From contig NZ_VTSR01000013.1 in assembly GCF_008329715.1 (NCBI RefSeq), positions 29,194-93,193 of the forward strand: 64,000 nt of DNA. The letters are read 5' to 3'. Position 1 is the first letter of the stretch, and the number at the start of each line of letters is the position of its first letter. This document shows positions 56,686-64,000 of this stretch, piece after piece. The notes below the pieces were generated by a model. That model was given only the letters and a program-made list of their open reading frames with translations, ran no database searches and was not told the origin of the DNA. Source of the DNA: Gimesia chilikensis (GTDB lineage: Bacteria > Planctomycetota > Planctomycetia > Planctomycetales > Planctomycetaceae). The position numbers were made by a program, and so were the translations under genes.

Positions 56686-57153
56686 ATGGCTCTCGAACGC
56701 ACCCTGATCCTGATTAAACCCGATGCGGTTCAGCGCCGGCTCGCCGGCACCATCCTGTCCCGCTTCGAAAACAAAGGCCTCAAAATTGTCGGCCTCAAAC
56801 TCATGCAGGTCACCAAGGAACTCTCCGCCGAACATTACGCAGAACATGTGGAAAAGCCGTTCTACCCGCTGCTCGAAGAATTCATCACCTCCGGCCCGGT
56901 TATTGCCATCGCCGCTGAAGGACCGGAAGCCATTTCCGTCGTCCGCTCCATGATGGGATCCACCAACGGTCGCGAATCCGCTCCAGGCACCATTCGGGGT
57001 GACTTTGGCGTCAGCCGCCAGATGAACCTCGTCCACGGTAGCGATGGCCCCGAAGCTGCCGCCCGCGAAATTCCGATCTACTTCAAACCTGAAGAACTGG
57101 TCGATTACGAATCCTCACTGAGCGCCTGGGTCTGTGCTGACGACGAAAAATAG
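56686..57153 (+). CDS. ndk: nucleoside diphosphate kinase
   Basis: A 155-residue Ndk, which transfers phosphate from ATP to other NDPs through a phosphohistidine. Motifs: LILIKPDAVQR, KPFYPLLEEFITSGPV, GSTNGRESAPGTIRGDFG and NLVHGSD with active-site H117. The C-terminus is slightly longer than usual (SLSAWVCADDEK). It is followed by a strong bidirectional terminator and the convergent sucD gene. Confidence 0.97.
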   Translation: MALERTLILIKPDAVQRRLAGTILSRFENKGLKIVGLKLMQVTKELSAEHYAEHVEKPFYPLLEEFITSGPVIAIAAEGPEAISVVRSMMGSTNGRESAPGTIRGDFGVSRQMNLVHGSDGPEAAAREIPIYFKPEELVDYESSLSAWVCADDEK

Positions 57154-57187
57154 TCGTCCGCCGCTCCGTTCAAGTTGATATAACGAC

Positions 57188-57236
57188 AACAGGGCCACCG
57201 GTTAAATCCGGCGGCCCTGTTGTTTTTGGCTGTCTG
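57188..57236. terminator. bidirectional terminator between ndk and sucD
   Basis: CAACAGGGCC and GGCCCTGTTG pair, extended by CCGG/CCGG around one mismatch, and are followed by TTGTTTTT on the plus strand. It lies between the two convergent stop codons. Confidence 0.9.
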
Positions 57237-57246
57237 GTAAAGACGA

Positions 57247-58125
57247 TTAAGAGGCTTTCTCAATCGCCCGCTTGACCGCAGCACCCATGTCTGCCGGGCT
57301 TTCCGCCACAACAACACCGGCTGCTTCCAGAGCGGCAATCTTCTCATCCGCTGTACCACTACCGCCGCTGATAATCGCACCAGCGTGCCCCATCCGTTTT
57401 CCGGGAGGCGCTGTTTTACCGGCGATGAAACCGGCAACCGGCTTGGTCACATGCTCTTTGATATATTCCGCTGCTTCGATTTCAGCGGTTCCCCCGATCT
57501 CACCGATCAGCATGATCGACTCGGTCGCAGGATCGTTCTGGAACATCTCCAAAAGATCGATGAAGGTCGTCCCGATAATCGGGTCACCACCAATACCGAT
57601 CGCAGTACTCTGTCCCAGACCAATGTTCCCCAGCTGCCAGGCCGCTTCGTAAGTCAGCGTACCACTCTTACTAATCAGGCCAACGGAACCGGGCGTATGA
57701 ATGTAACCGGGCATAATGCCGATCTTGGCGATCCCCGGAGTAATCACACCCGGGCAGTTCGGACCAATCAGGCGACTCGGCTTGTCTTTCAGGTATTCCA
57801 TCACCCGTACCATATCGGTGACGGGCACACCTTCGGTGATCGCGATGATCAGTTCGATACCGGCATCAGCGGCTTCCATGATCGCTTCGCCACAGAACGG
57901 AGGTGGCACGAAGATCAGGCTGGTGTTGGCACCGGTCTTCTCGACCGCTTCTTCCACGGTGTTGAATACCGGGAAACCATCAACCTCGGTTCCCCCTTTA
58001 CCGGGAGTCACGCCCCCCAGCATCGGTGTGCCATATTCCCGGCACTGCTGGCTGTGAAACAGCCCGGATTTACCGGTGATCCCCTGGCAAATGACGCGTG
58101 TCTTTTCAGTAACTAAAATACTCAT
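57247..58125 (-). CDS. sucD: succinyl-CoA ligase alpha subunit
   Basis: A 292-residue alpha subunit of succinyl-CoA synthetase (TCA cycle). The CoA-binding domain shows [15 protein letters not shown] and [11 protein letters not shown]. The ligase domain has [20 protein letters not shown] and [14 protein letters not shown] with the phosphorylated H247. It follows sucC by 112 bases on the same strand and is full length. Confidence 0.97.
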   Translation of the reverse strand: MSILVTEKTRVICQGITGKSGLFHSQQCREYGTPMLGGVTPGKGGTEVDGFPVFNTVEEAVEKTGANTSLIFVPPPFCGEAIMEAADAGIELIIAITEGVPVTDMVRVMEYLKDKPSRLIGPNCPGVITPGIAKIGIMPGYIHTPGSVGLISKSGTLTYEAAWQLGNIGLGQSTAIGIGGDPIIGTTFIDLLEMFQNDPATESIMLIGEIGGTAEIEAAEYIKEHVTKPVAGFIAGKTAPPGKRMGHAGAIISGGSGTADEKIAALEAAGVVVAESPADMGAAVKRAIEKAS

Positions 58126-58237
58126 AATCTGTCACCCTTGCGGGAAATGTGTTTTATTAAAAGATGGCTAAGATCGCTTTTTGCAAAACAACCACGTCAC
58201 ACGAGCGGCGACCTGACAGACAGGTCGCCCGCCTGTA

Positions 58238-59425
58238 CTAAGTACTCAAAGTGGCCACAACCTTCTGAGCGGCGTCGGTCAGGTCGTTTGCGGAAATAAT
58301 ATCCCGACCACTCTCTGCCAGCATCTTCCGGGCGGTATCCACGTTGGTCCCTTCCAGTCGTACCACCAGGGGTACCGTGAAACCAACCTTTTCATAAGCT
58401 TCCAGTAACGCGGTCACGATCGTATCACACTTCATGATCCCGCCGAAAATATTCACCAGAACTGCTTTCACATTGTCATCAGCCAGAATGATCCGGAAGG
58501 CTTCGGTGACCTGGTCGACGTTCGCTCCGCCGCCCACGTCCAGGAAGTTCGCCGGCTCACCGCCATGATGCTTGATCAGGTCCATGGTGCTCATCGCCAG
58601 ACCAGCCCCGTTCACCAGACAGCCGATGTTGCCGTCCAGCTTGACGTAGCTCAGGCCGGCATCACCCGCCTGTACTTCCGCAGGATCTTCTTCGGTCAGG
58701 TCCCGCAGTTCGTCGAAGGATTTGTGACGGAAGAGTGCGTTCTCGTCGAACGTCACCTTCGCGTCCAGTGCAACCAGTTCACCTTCGCCGGTAATCACCA
58801 GCGGGTTGATTTCGGTCATACTGCAGTCGTTATCAATGAAAAAACGGCTCATCTGGCAGAGGAACTTCTCTGCATGACGAACCGTTTTGCCTTCCATTCC
58901 CAGCTTGAATGCCAGCTTGCGGGCCTGGAAACCAAGCAGTCCGGTGTGAATCGAGAACGGCTCGCTCAGGATCTTTTCCGGAGACTCTTCGGCGACGACT
59001 TCGATCTCCATACCACCTTCGGTCGAGAGAATCATCACCGGGCCGCCTGCTTCACGGTCAATCACACATCCCAGGTAAAGCTCTTTGGCAATGTCCAGCC
59101 CCTGCTCGATGAACAGTGTGTTGACCTGCTTGCCTTCTTCCCCGGTCTGCACGGTCACGAGGGTCGATCCCAGCATGCGTTCCGCGTTCTCGCGAACTTC
59201 ATCTGCAGAACGAGCCAGTACCACACCAGCCTGCTCCGGATGTTCCTTGAAACGACCTTTTCCGCGGCCCCCTGCGTGGATTTGTGACTTCACAACCACC
59301 AGCGGACGATCCAGTTTTTCAAATGCGGCCACCGCTTCATCGACGGTCTTCGCTACGATTCCCTCAGGTACGGGAATCCCGACTTCGCGAAACAACTGTT
59401 TGGCCTGATATTCGTGAATTTTCAT
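58238..59425 (-). CDS. sucC: succinyl-CoA ligase beta subunit
   Basis: A 395-residue ADP/GDP-forming beta subunit. The ATP-grasp domain has [40 protein letters not shown], and metal-binding [20 protein letters not shown]. The C-terminal domain has [20 protein letters not shown] and [11 protein letters not shown]. It partners with sucD downstream. The upstream gene (fucU-like) is divergent. Confidence 0.97.
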   Translation of the reverse strand: MKIHEYQAKQLFREVGIPVPEGIVAKTVDEAVAAFEKLDRPLVVVKSQIHAGGRGKGRFKEHPEQAGVVLARSADEVRENAERMLGSTLVTVQTGEEGKQVNTLFIEQGLDIAKELYLGCVIDREAGGPVMILSTEGGMEIEVVAEESPEKILSEPFSIHTGLLGFQARKLAFKLGMEGKTVRHAEKFLCQMSRFFIDNDCSMTEINPLVITGEGELVALDAKVTFDENALFRHKSFDELRDLTEEDPAEVQAGDAGLSYVKLDGNIGCLVNGAGLAMSTMDLIKHHGGEPANFLDVGGGANVDQVTEAFRIILADDNVKAVLVNIFGGIMKCDTIVTALLEAYEKVGFTVPLVVRLEGTNVDTARKMLAESGRDIISANDLTDAAQKVVATLST

Positions 59426-59684
59426 TGATTTTTCAGACTTTCTCCTGAAAACTTGCTACCGGTGAGAAAAAGCGGTGTTCACTCTGTCGAGCCCACAGCT
59501 TGAACTCAAGCCATCATAACGGGATCACAGCAGCATATCCAGCAAGCCATCCTCGCCTTCGACGTAAAATTTCTGCATAATGGTAATCACTCTCACAAGC
59601 CCCTTTGATTCTGCTTTTTGAGTTGTCAAAATCAGTTCCAGCACACACAACACCAGTCACATAACCACAGCCAGGGTGAACCGC

Positions 59685-60116
59685 ATGCTCAATGGAATTC
59701 CTCCCATCATCTCCCCCGACCTGATGTACGTTCTGATGAAAATGGGACATGGCGACGACATCGTCCTCGCCGACGGCAACTTCCCCGCCGACTCCCACGC
59801 CCAGCGCATCATCCGCCTCGATGGTCACGGCGTCCCTGAAATCCTCTCCGCCCTGCTCCAGTTTTTCCCGCTCGATACGTTCGTCGATCAGCCCGCCGGC
59901 CTGATGAACCCCGTCGACGACCAGGCAGCCGAGCCTCCCATCTGGCAGACCTACCGCGAACTGATCCACCAGCACGATGACCGCGCTCCGGAACTGGAAA
60001 AAATCGAACGCTTCGAGTTCTACGAACGCGCCCGCCAGGCCTACGCCATCATCGCCACCAGCGAAACCGCCCTGTACGCCAATCTGATTCTGAAAAAAGG
60101 GGTCGTCGTCGAGTAA
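59685..60116 (+). CDS. RbsD/FucU-family sugar mutarotase
   Basis: A 143-residue member of the RbsD/FucU family, which interconverts sugar anomers. The N-terminus has IPPIISPDLMYVLMKMGHGD with H22 as the catalytic histidine, then DIVLADGNFPADSHAQRIIR. The C-terminus EFYERARQAYAIIATSETAL, YANLILKKGVVVE is typical of FucU. The preferred sugar (fucose or ribose) is not certain; residues favour the FucU branch. The ATG at 59685 has AGGGTG upstream; a GTG at 59676 is possible. It is divergent from sucC. Confidence 0.9.
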   Translation: MLNGIPPIISPDLMYVLMKMGHGDDIVLADGNFPADSHAQRIIRLDGHGVPEILSALLQFFPLDTFVDQPAGLMNPVDDQAAEPPIWQTYRELIHQHDDRAPELEKIERFEFYERARQAYAIIATSETALYANLILKKGVVVE

Positions 60117-60333
60117 GGCTTCCCGTTTTTCACTGCACAAACTGAACTTGATCCGCCCCCGCCGCTGCGTATGCTGGTCCCCTCTGGCTCGCGCGCGAGA
60201 CAGGTGATCGTGCACCGGAACAGCCCCCACCACTGACGCAACAACACCTGAATTCCTGTCGATTTTCACCCGTTTTCCACCTGTCAATCGCGCATCAGTT
60301 CTCAATGTTCTCCCCTTTCCAGCCGGTCCAATC

Positions 60334-60407
60334 GGGACAAACACAGGTCACACAGGGACAAAATCCCGGACAGACCAGGACAAAATCCGGCCACATCGGG
60401 ACAAAAT
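60334..60407. repeat. four phased GGACAAAAT direct repeats
   Basis: GGACA occurs at 60335, 60356, 60378 and 60399, so the steps are 21, 22 and 21 bases, two helical turns each. The last three copies read GGACAAAAT(C/T). The same face of the helix would be presented four times, as in iteron-like protein-binding arrays. Confidence 0.7.
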
Positions 60408-60886
60408 TCTGTCTTGCCCCCCCGGTGCCGATCGACAGAATCAGACCCATGATCAAAACAGGATGTAGGGGCAGTGCCTGTGTGCCTGCCCGCCTGGCGA
60501 CCTTCGACTCGAAACAACTTCCAATGGACCTCCATAAACAATTCCCCCCTGAGCGGCAAAGCGCTAGGTAGCGTTTATTTAATAGTTTTCTACGTGATCA
60601 TAAGGACGACAGCGTTAGCTATGTACGTATCCACCGTGGCCGAGGGTATGCTGTTACTCTTGTTTTCAGGACTTCAACAGCAGAAAAGAAAATTAGCCGC
60701 AGGGCATTAGCCCCGGTTGAAACATCTTTGGTATATATCATCCGAATTGAGAAACGCCACCTGGCCACCGGTACAAACAAAACAGGGACAGGAATGATAT
60801 GCGCAGGCACAACCAGGGAAAGGTAAACATCGAGGACCCGCACCGCTTCCCGACCAGAAAAGACCGGATCTAATCCGAAACACATC

Positions 60887-60926
60887 GGGTGGGCTCGGAT
60901 GCAATCCGAGCCGAGCGCAGCGAGCA
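60887..60926 (+). repeat. solitary REP element
   Basis: GGGTG leads into a hairpin with arms GGCTCGGAT (60892-60900) and ATCCGAGCC (60904-60912), loop GCA, followed by the GAGCGCAGCGAGCA tail. The same unit flanks the transposase at 62995 and, in altered form, at 63751. Confidence 0.85.
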
Positions 60927-60987
60927 AGAGGTCCCAGCTGAACCGATCCATCCAGTTCAGAGTCCGAAAAGCGAACGCGCCGGGTGG

Positions 60988-61009
60988 CACTGTTGGCTCG
61001 CCAACAGTG
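60988..61009. repeat. ten-bp perfect hairpin near purA
   Basis: CACTGTTGGC and GCCAACAGTG are exact reverse complements separated by TC. It is preceded by CGGGTGG, like the REP elements, and may be a second REP family. It lies 60 bases beyond the purA stop, without a T-run. Confidence 0.65.
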
Positions 61010-61069
61010 ATCGAGCCAACACCTGCCCCATGCTTTAGATAGCAGACAGAAACAGTAGAAACCAGCCGC

Positions 61070-62356
61070 TTACTTCAGCAGAATCGTCTGTTCCCGGTCG
61101 GGTCCGACAGAAACGATCTCAACCGGTTTGCCGATGATATCTTCGATCGCCTTGATGTACGCGATCGCATTCTCGGGCAGATCTTCCATCTTGCGGATGC
61201 CGGTGATATCTTCCTTCCAGCCGGGAATCGTGCGATATACGGGCTTGGCCTGCTCCAGATCCAGAATGTGGCTCGGGAAGTCCGTAACCTGCGTGCCGTT
61301 CACATCGTAAGCTTCACAGACCTTGAGCTCGTCCAGTCCGCTCAGCACGTCCAGCAGCATGACGGCAATGCAGTCGACACCACTGATATTCGCCCCGTAA
61401 CGGGTAGCGACAGCGTCAAACCAGCCACACCGCCGCGGACGTCCGGTGACAGTTCCGTATTCATTTCCCACGTCGCGAATCCGCTGGCCGATCTCATCGT
61501 GCAGCTCGGTCACAAACGGACCACCGCCCACGCGTGTCGTATAGGCTTTCACCACGCCGATCATCTTGCTGATGTAACGCTCGGAAACGCCACTGCCGTT
61601 ATGAATCCCGCAGCCGGAACTGTTGGAAGAAGTCACATACGGAAAGGTCCCATGGTCAATATCCAGCAGGCTCCCCTGAGCTCCTTCGAACAGAATCTTC
61701 TTCTGCTCGGCAACCGCTTTCAACAGATAAGCACTGGTATCGACGACGTGCGGTTTCAGAGTCTCGGCGTAACCGCAGTACTCTTCAAAGATCGCGTCGA
61801 CGTTCAACGGCTCTGCTTCGGGATCGAGGGCCTGAAAAATCTTACTCTTATAAGCCACGATTTCTTCCAGACGAGCCCGGAAAAAGTCAGGACGCATCAG
61901 ATCGCCCATCCGAATAGCATGAGTCCGGCTCGCTTTGTCGCGATAGCAGGTTCCGATGCCCCGCATGGTCGTGCCGATCGCGTTCTCTTTGCGGCTCTTT
62001 TCGAAAATGCTCTCTTCCTGCATGTGATACGGGAAGATCACGTGCGCCCGGTCACTGATCAACAGCCGGCTGGGATCAATCGGCCCGTTCTGTTCAACGA
62101 TAGAGGCGACTTCATTCAGAAACGCCTTGGGATTGATCACCACGCCACCGGTAATGACGGAGGTGACATTCGGATTCAGCACCCCTGCCGGCAGCAGGGA
62201 GAGTTTATAGGTCTTGCCGTCAAATTTGACTGTGTGGCCTGCATTATTGCCCCCCAGGTAACGCACCACGATCTCGTGTTGCTCGGAGAGTAAGTCTACA
62301 ATTTTGCCCTTGGCTTCATCGCCCCACTGTAACCCGATTACCGACGTCGCTGACAC
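61070..62356 (-). CDS. purA: adenylosuccinate synthetase
   Basis: A 428-residue PurA, which joins IMP and aspartate with GTP on the AMP branch of purine synthesis. Motifs: [14 protein letters not shown] (catalytic D13; the usual GDEGKGK has Ala at position 15), [20 protein letters not shown] with the catalytic histidine, [30 protein letters not shown] and [17 protein letters not shown]. Full length. It is divergent from the response regulator gene. Confidence 0.97.
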   Translation of the reverse strand: MSATSVIGLQWGDEAKGKIVDLLSEQHEIVVRYLGGNNAGHTVKFDGKTYKLSLLPAGVLNPNVTSVITGGVVINPKAFLNEVASIVEQNGPIDPSRLLISDRAHVIFPYHMQEESIFEKSRKENAIGTTMRGIGTCYRDKASRTHAIRMGDLMRPDFFRARLEEIVAYKSKIFQALDPEAEPLNVDAIFEEYCGYAETLKPHVVDTSAYLLKAVAEQKKILFEGAQGSLLDIDHGTFPYVTSSNSSGCGIHNGSGVSERYISKMIGVVKAYTTRVGGGPFVTELHDEIGQRIRDVGNEYGTVTGRPRRCGWFDAVATRYGANISGVDCIAVMLLDVLSGLDELKVCEAYDVNGTQVTDFPSHILDLEQAKPVYRTIPGWKEDITGIRKMEDLPENAIAYIKAIEDIIGKPVEIVSVGPDREQTILLK

Positions 62357-62509
62357 AAAACTATCCCATTGCGTGATTTAAGAATAAACAAATAAAGACA
62401 TATTGATCTCGGACCATCCCGAAACTGGCGCACGCCACGCGCGCACCGGCCCATTTTATCGAACCGGCACCGGTTTGGGGAGCGCCACACGTCCGTTGGA
62501 TCTTAATAA

Positions 62510-62539
62510 TTGGATTTTCGCCAGCGGGGGTGATATAAT
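62510..62539 (+). promoter_or_regulatory. promoter of the response regulator gene
   Basis: TTGGAT (62510-62515) and a perfect TATAAT (62534-62539) with an 18-base spacer, about 55 bases before the ATG. A short palindrome AACCGG/CCGGTT lies upstream near 62462. Confidence 0.55.
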
Positions 62540-62593
62540 ACCTTCTGCACACTTCCCCAGCGCGGGCCACACCAGGATTTAAACGCCAGGCTA

Positions 62594-62974
62594 ATGAACA
62601 CTTCTCCTCAAAAACGTGTCCTCATCATCGACGATGACGAGGGTCTTACAGAGCCTTTACAGCTGGCCATCGAAGCAGAAGGGTATGAGGTGCTCACCGC
62701 CCACGATGGTAACGAAGGCCTGATGAAAATCGAACGCGACGCCCCCGATCTGGTCCTCCTCGACCTGGTCATGCCCCGCCGCAGCGGATTTGCCGTCCTC
62801 GACAGCATCATCAACAACAAACAGCGGGCCCCCAAAATCGTGATGGTCACCGGCAACAGCGAACCCAAATACCGCGAACTCGCCCTCGACCGCGGCGTCG
62901 ACCGCTTCATCCCCAAACCCTACCACATCGAAGACCTCGTACAGACGGTCAACGAACTGCTCACTCCAGAGTAA
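62594..62974 (+). CDS. CheY-like stand-alone response regulator
   Basis: A 126-residue receiver domain with no output domain. The acidic pocket is IIDDDEG, the phospho-acceptor is D57 in LVLLDLVMPRRSG, T86 is in VMVTGN, and K108 is in FIPKPYHIEDL. It should be phosphorylated by an unlinked histidine kinase and act through protein contacts. No kinase gene is adjacent. The ATG lies about 55 bases after a good promoter. Confidence 0.93.
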   Translation: MNTSPQKRVLIIDDDEGLTEPLQLAIEAEGYEVLTAHDGNEGLMKIERDAPDLVLLDLVMPRRSGFAVLDSIINNKQRAPKIVMVTGNSEPKYRELALDRGVDRFIPKPYHIEDLVQTVNELLTPE

Positions 62975-62994
62975 TAAACAGCTCCCTTACAAAA

Positions 62995-63177
62995 CGGGTG
63001 GGCTCGGATGCAATCCGAGCCGAGCGCAGCGAGCAGGAAACTGACTGTGAAATCTCACAATTAAAGAAACTGGTTCCTGCCAGATCATCACTATTGGCAG
63101 CATTGCTCTGAATCGATGCATCCCTCTGACAGTTTCCTGTTGTCTACGACAACCCCGGATTACATCCGGGGCCACCC
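62995..63177. repeat. left REP-pair (BIME-like) element beside the transposase
   Basis: It starts with a REP hairpin (arms GGCTCGGAT 63001-63009 and ATCCGAGCC 63013-63021, GAGCGCAGCGAGCA tail) and ends with an inverted partner (CCCCGGAT/ATCCGGGG, 63153-63171). Between them AGGAAACTG and CAGTTTCCT also pair, so the whole unit can fold back on itself. It is strongly similar to 63751-63930. Confidence 0.88.
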
Positions 63178-63189
63178 GGGCAGGTTTCA

Positions 63190-63699
63190 TTACATTGGCC
63201 ATCCAATCGGCACTCCCACAGATTTTCTCAGCTCGTAAAAGCGAGCAGAGCTCCAGCGCCAATCCACAATTCGTTCCACCAACCCCTTCTTCACCGGGTT
63301 CATGTGCATATAAGTCAGCTTCTCTTCCATCTTTTCTTCTGACTCGATCTCAAACGAATAAAACCGTTTTTGCCAGATGGGATCTTCATCTGGAAAGGTT
63401 CTGATAACCTCACTTTGCTCGAGTAAGTGCAGCTTGATAGAACGACTTGAGCTCCGCTTCCAGTCTCGGATGAATGAACTAAGCTGACCAGTTTCATGAA
63501 ACCAGATTAAAGAATGGACATGATCGGGCATGATCACAAACCCGATGCAAACGGCATGATATCTCTCTAATTCATGATTGAGTGCACCGAGCAGAAGTCG
63601 TTTGCATTGATCTCGACTCAGATGAGTACGATTTCCAAAGCAGGAAAATGTAACAAAATGCACATATCTCTGATTGTCAAAAATGCGTGGTCTTCCCAT
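63190..63699 (-). CDS. REP-associated tyrosine transposase (RAYT, IS200-like Y1)
   Basis: A 169-residue HUH-superfamily single-strand transposase. The HUH motif is in VIMPDHVHSLIW (H60, H62) and the catalytic tyrosine is Y130 in YMHMNPVKKGLVERI. The N-terminus RYVHFVTFSCFGNRTHLS and the C-terminal WRWSSARFYEL are typical of REP-associated transposases. The reading frame is intact, so it may be active on the flanking REP elements. Known RAYTs cut and move REP hairpins and are usually immobile, domesticated enzymes. It is enclosed by two REP-pair elements, with no inverted-repeat ends of a classic IS. Confidence 0.92.
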   Translation of the reverse strand: MGRPRIFDNQRYVHFVTFSCFGNRTHLSRDQCKRLLLGALNHELERYHAVCIGFVIMPDHVHSLIWFHETGQLSSFIRDWKRSSSRSIKLHLLEQSEVIRTFPDEDPIWQKRFYSFEIESEEKMEEKLTYMHMNPVKKGLVERIVDWRWSSARFYELRKSVGVPIGWPM

Positions 63700-63750
63700 T
63701 CAGGTATTGTAGCGTGCGTATAGAAAAACACTTCCACAAATAAAAAAATT

Positions 63751-63930
63751 GGGTGGGCCCGAATGCAATTCGGGCCGAGCGCAGCGAGCAGGAAACTGAC
63801 TGTGAAATCTTTCAAAGAATGAAACTGATTCCTATCAGATCATCACAGTCGACAGTTCTGCTCTGAATTGAAACATCCCCCTGACAGTTTCCTGTTGTCT
63901 CACGACAACCCCGGATTGCATCCGAGGCCA
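63751..63930. repeat. right REP-pair (BIME-like) element beside the transposase
   Basis: The same layout as the left element. A REP hairpin has arms GGCCCGAAT (63756-63764) and ATTCGGGCC (63768-63776) with the same tail, followed by AGGAAACTGACTGTGAAATC, then CAGTTTCCTGTTGTC, and an inverted partner (CCCCGGAT/ATCCGAGG, one mismatch). The arms differ from the left copy but remain paired. Confidence 0.88.
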
Positions 63931-64000
63931 TCTATGAAGAACATCTTGTCAAGTGATTTTATTCTTTGCGCATGGATCCCTTTCTGAGACACAATCAAGC

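Larger units (their letters stand above)
60117..61069. other. repeat-rich intergenic region
   Basis: About 950 bases without a supported gene between the fucU-like gene and purA. It holds four phased GGACA repeats (60335-60407), a GGGCAG/CTGCCC hairpin (60469-60491), a planctomycete-type short repeat near 60702 (GCCGCAGGGCATTAGCCCC), a solitary REP (60887-60926) and a perfect ten-bp hairpin (60988-61009). Open frames across it follow the repeats and are not accepted. Confidence 0.6.

Noticed and set aside
59514..60344. A 276-codon minus-strand open frame over the fucU-like gene
   Set aside because: Overlaps the recognised mutarotase on the opposite strand and extends into repeat-rich intergenic DNA.
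60334..60407. CRISPR array
   Set aside because: Repeats are only about nine bases with 12-13-base gaps, too short for CRISPR repeats and spacers, and there are no cas genes.
60305..60571. An 88-codon plus-strand open frame over the GGACAAAAT repeats
   Set aside because: Its apparent repeat peptide comes from the DNA repeats; no ribosome site or family.
60619..60990. A 123-codon minus-strand open frame beside purA
   Set aside because: It runs through the REP element and short repeats. Similar peptide fragments arise at other REP copies, so it is a repeat artefact.
61268..62293. A 341-codon plus-strand open frame across purA
   Set aside because: purA is unambiguous on the other strand and this translation has no protein-like features.

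Overview
The window looks like a chromosomal segment of a planctomycete, probably a Gimesia-like member of the Planctomycetaceae. This is inferred from gene content: two DUF1559 pseudopilin-like proteins, two DUF1549/DUF1553 multi-domain cytochromes each followed by a DUF1501 protein, two very large 'PVC-type' CxxCH proteins, a DUF1080 protein and an ECF sigma factor beside a FecR/LamG anti-sigma protein. Genes are densely packed, moderately GC-rich and lie on both strands. No rRNA or CRISPR array was seen.

Layout. 0-7 kb: cold-shock protein, DUF1559 protein, ferrochelatase, acyltransferase, lipoprotein MsrA, FemAB-like acetyltransferase, Pmp3-like peptide. 7.2-10.2 kb: an AT-rich, decayed integrative element in the 3' end of a CAT-anticodon tRNA, with a 26-bp duplication of the tRNA end and an integrase remnant. 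10.5-22.7 kb: an export-and-oxidation cluster (BNR/sialidase-like protein, PHP metallohydrolase, PVC cytochrome, DUF1080, DUF1549/DUF1553 cytochrome, DUF1501). 23-27 kb: an ECF sigma / FecR-LamG / DUF1559 / lipoprotein cassette. 27-39 kb: Na/Pi symporter, SDR plus Gfo/Idh pair, a GH32-like protein divergent from a GntR/LacI-type regulator with a palindromic operator, M14 peptidase, a second BNR protein, AspT-type transporter, Imm52-like protein. 39-54 kb: GHL10-type glycosidase, RtcB, a second cytochrome/DUF1501 pair, SGNH esterase, alpha/beta hydrolase, a second PVC cytochrome and an unusual SDR. 54.7-62.4 kb: housekeeping genes (ArsR regulator, carA, ndk, sucC-sucD, fucU-like, purA). 62.5-64 kb: a CheY-like regulator and a REP-associated tyrosine transposase between two copies of its own REP-pair element.

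How the genes work together. The two large clusters combine secreted carbohydrate-active or esterase-type proteins with secreted heme proteins and DUF1080/DUF1501 proteins. This fits extracytoplasmic breakdown and oxidation of complex polysaccharides, but no substrate can be read from the sequence. The GntR-type regulator probably controls itself and the GH32-like gene. The most unusual items are the degenerate tRNA island, the REP/transposase unit with compensated hairpins, a set of phased GGACAAAAT repeats near 60.3 kb, an SDR without its catalytic tyrosine, and an Imm52-like immunity protein with no visible toxin.
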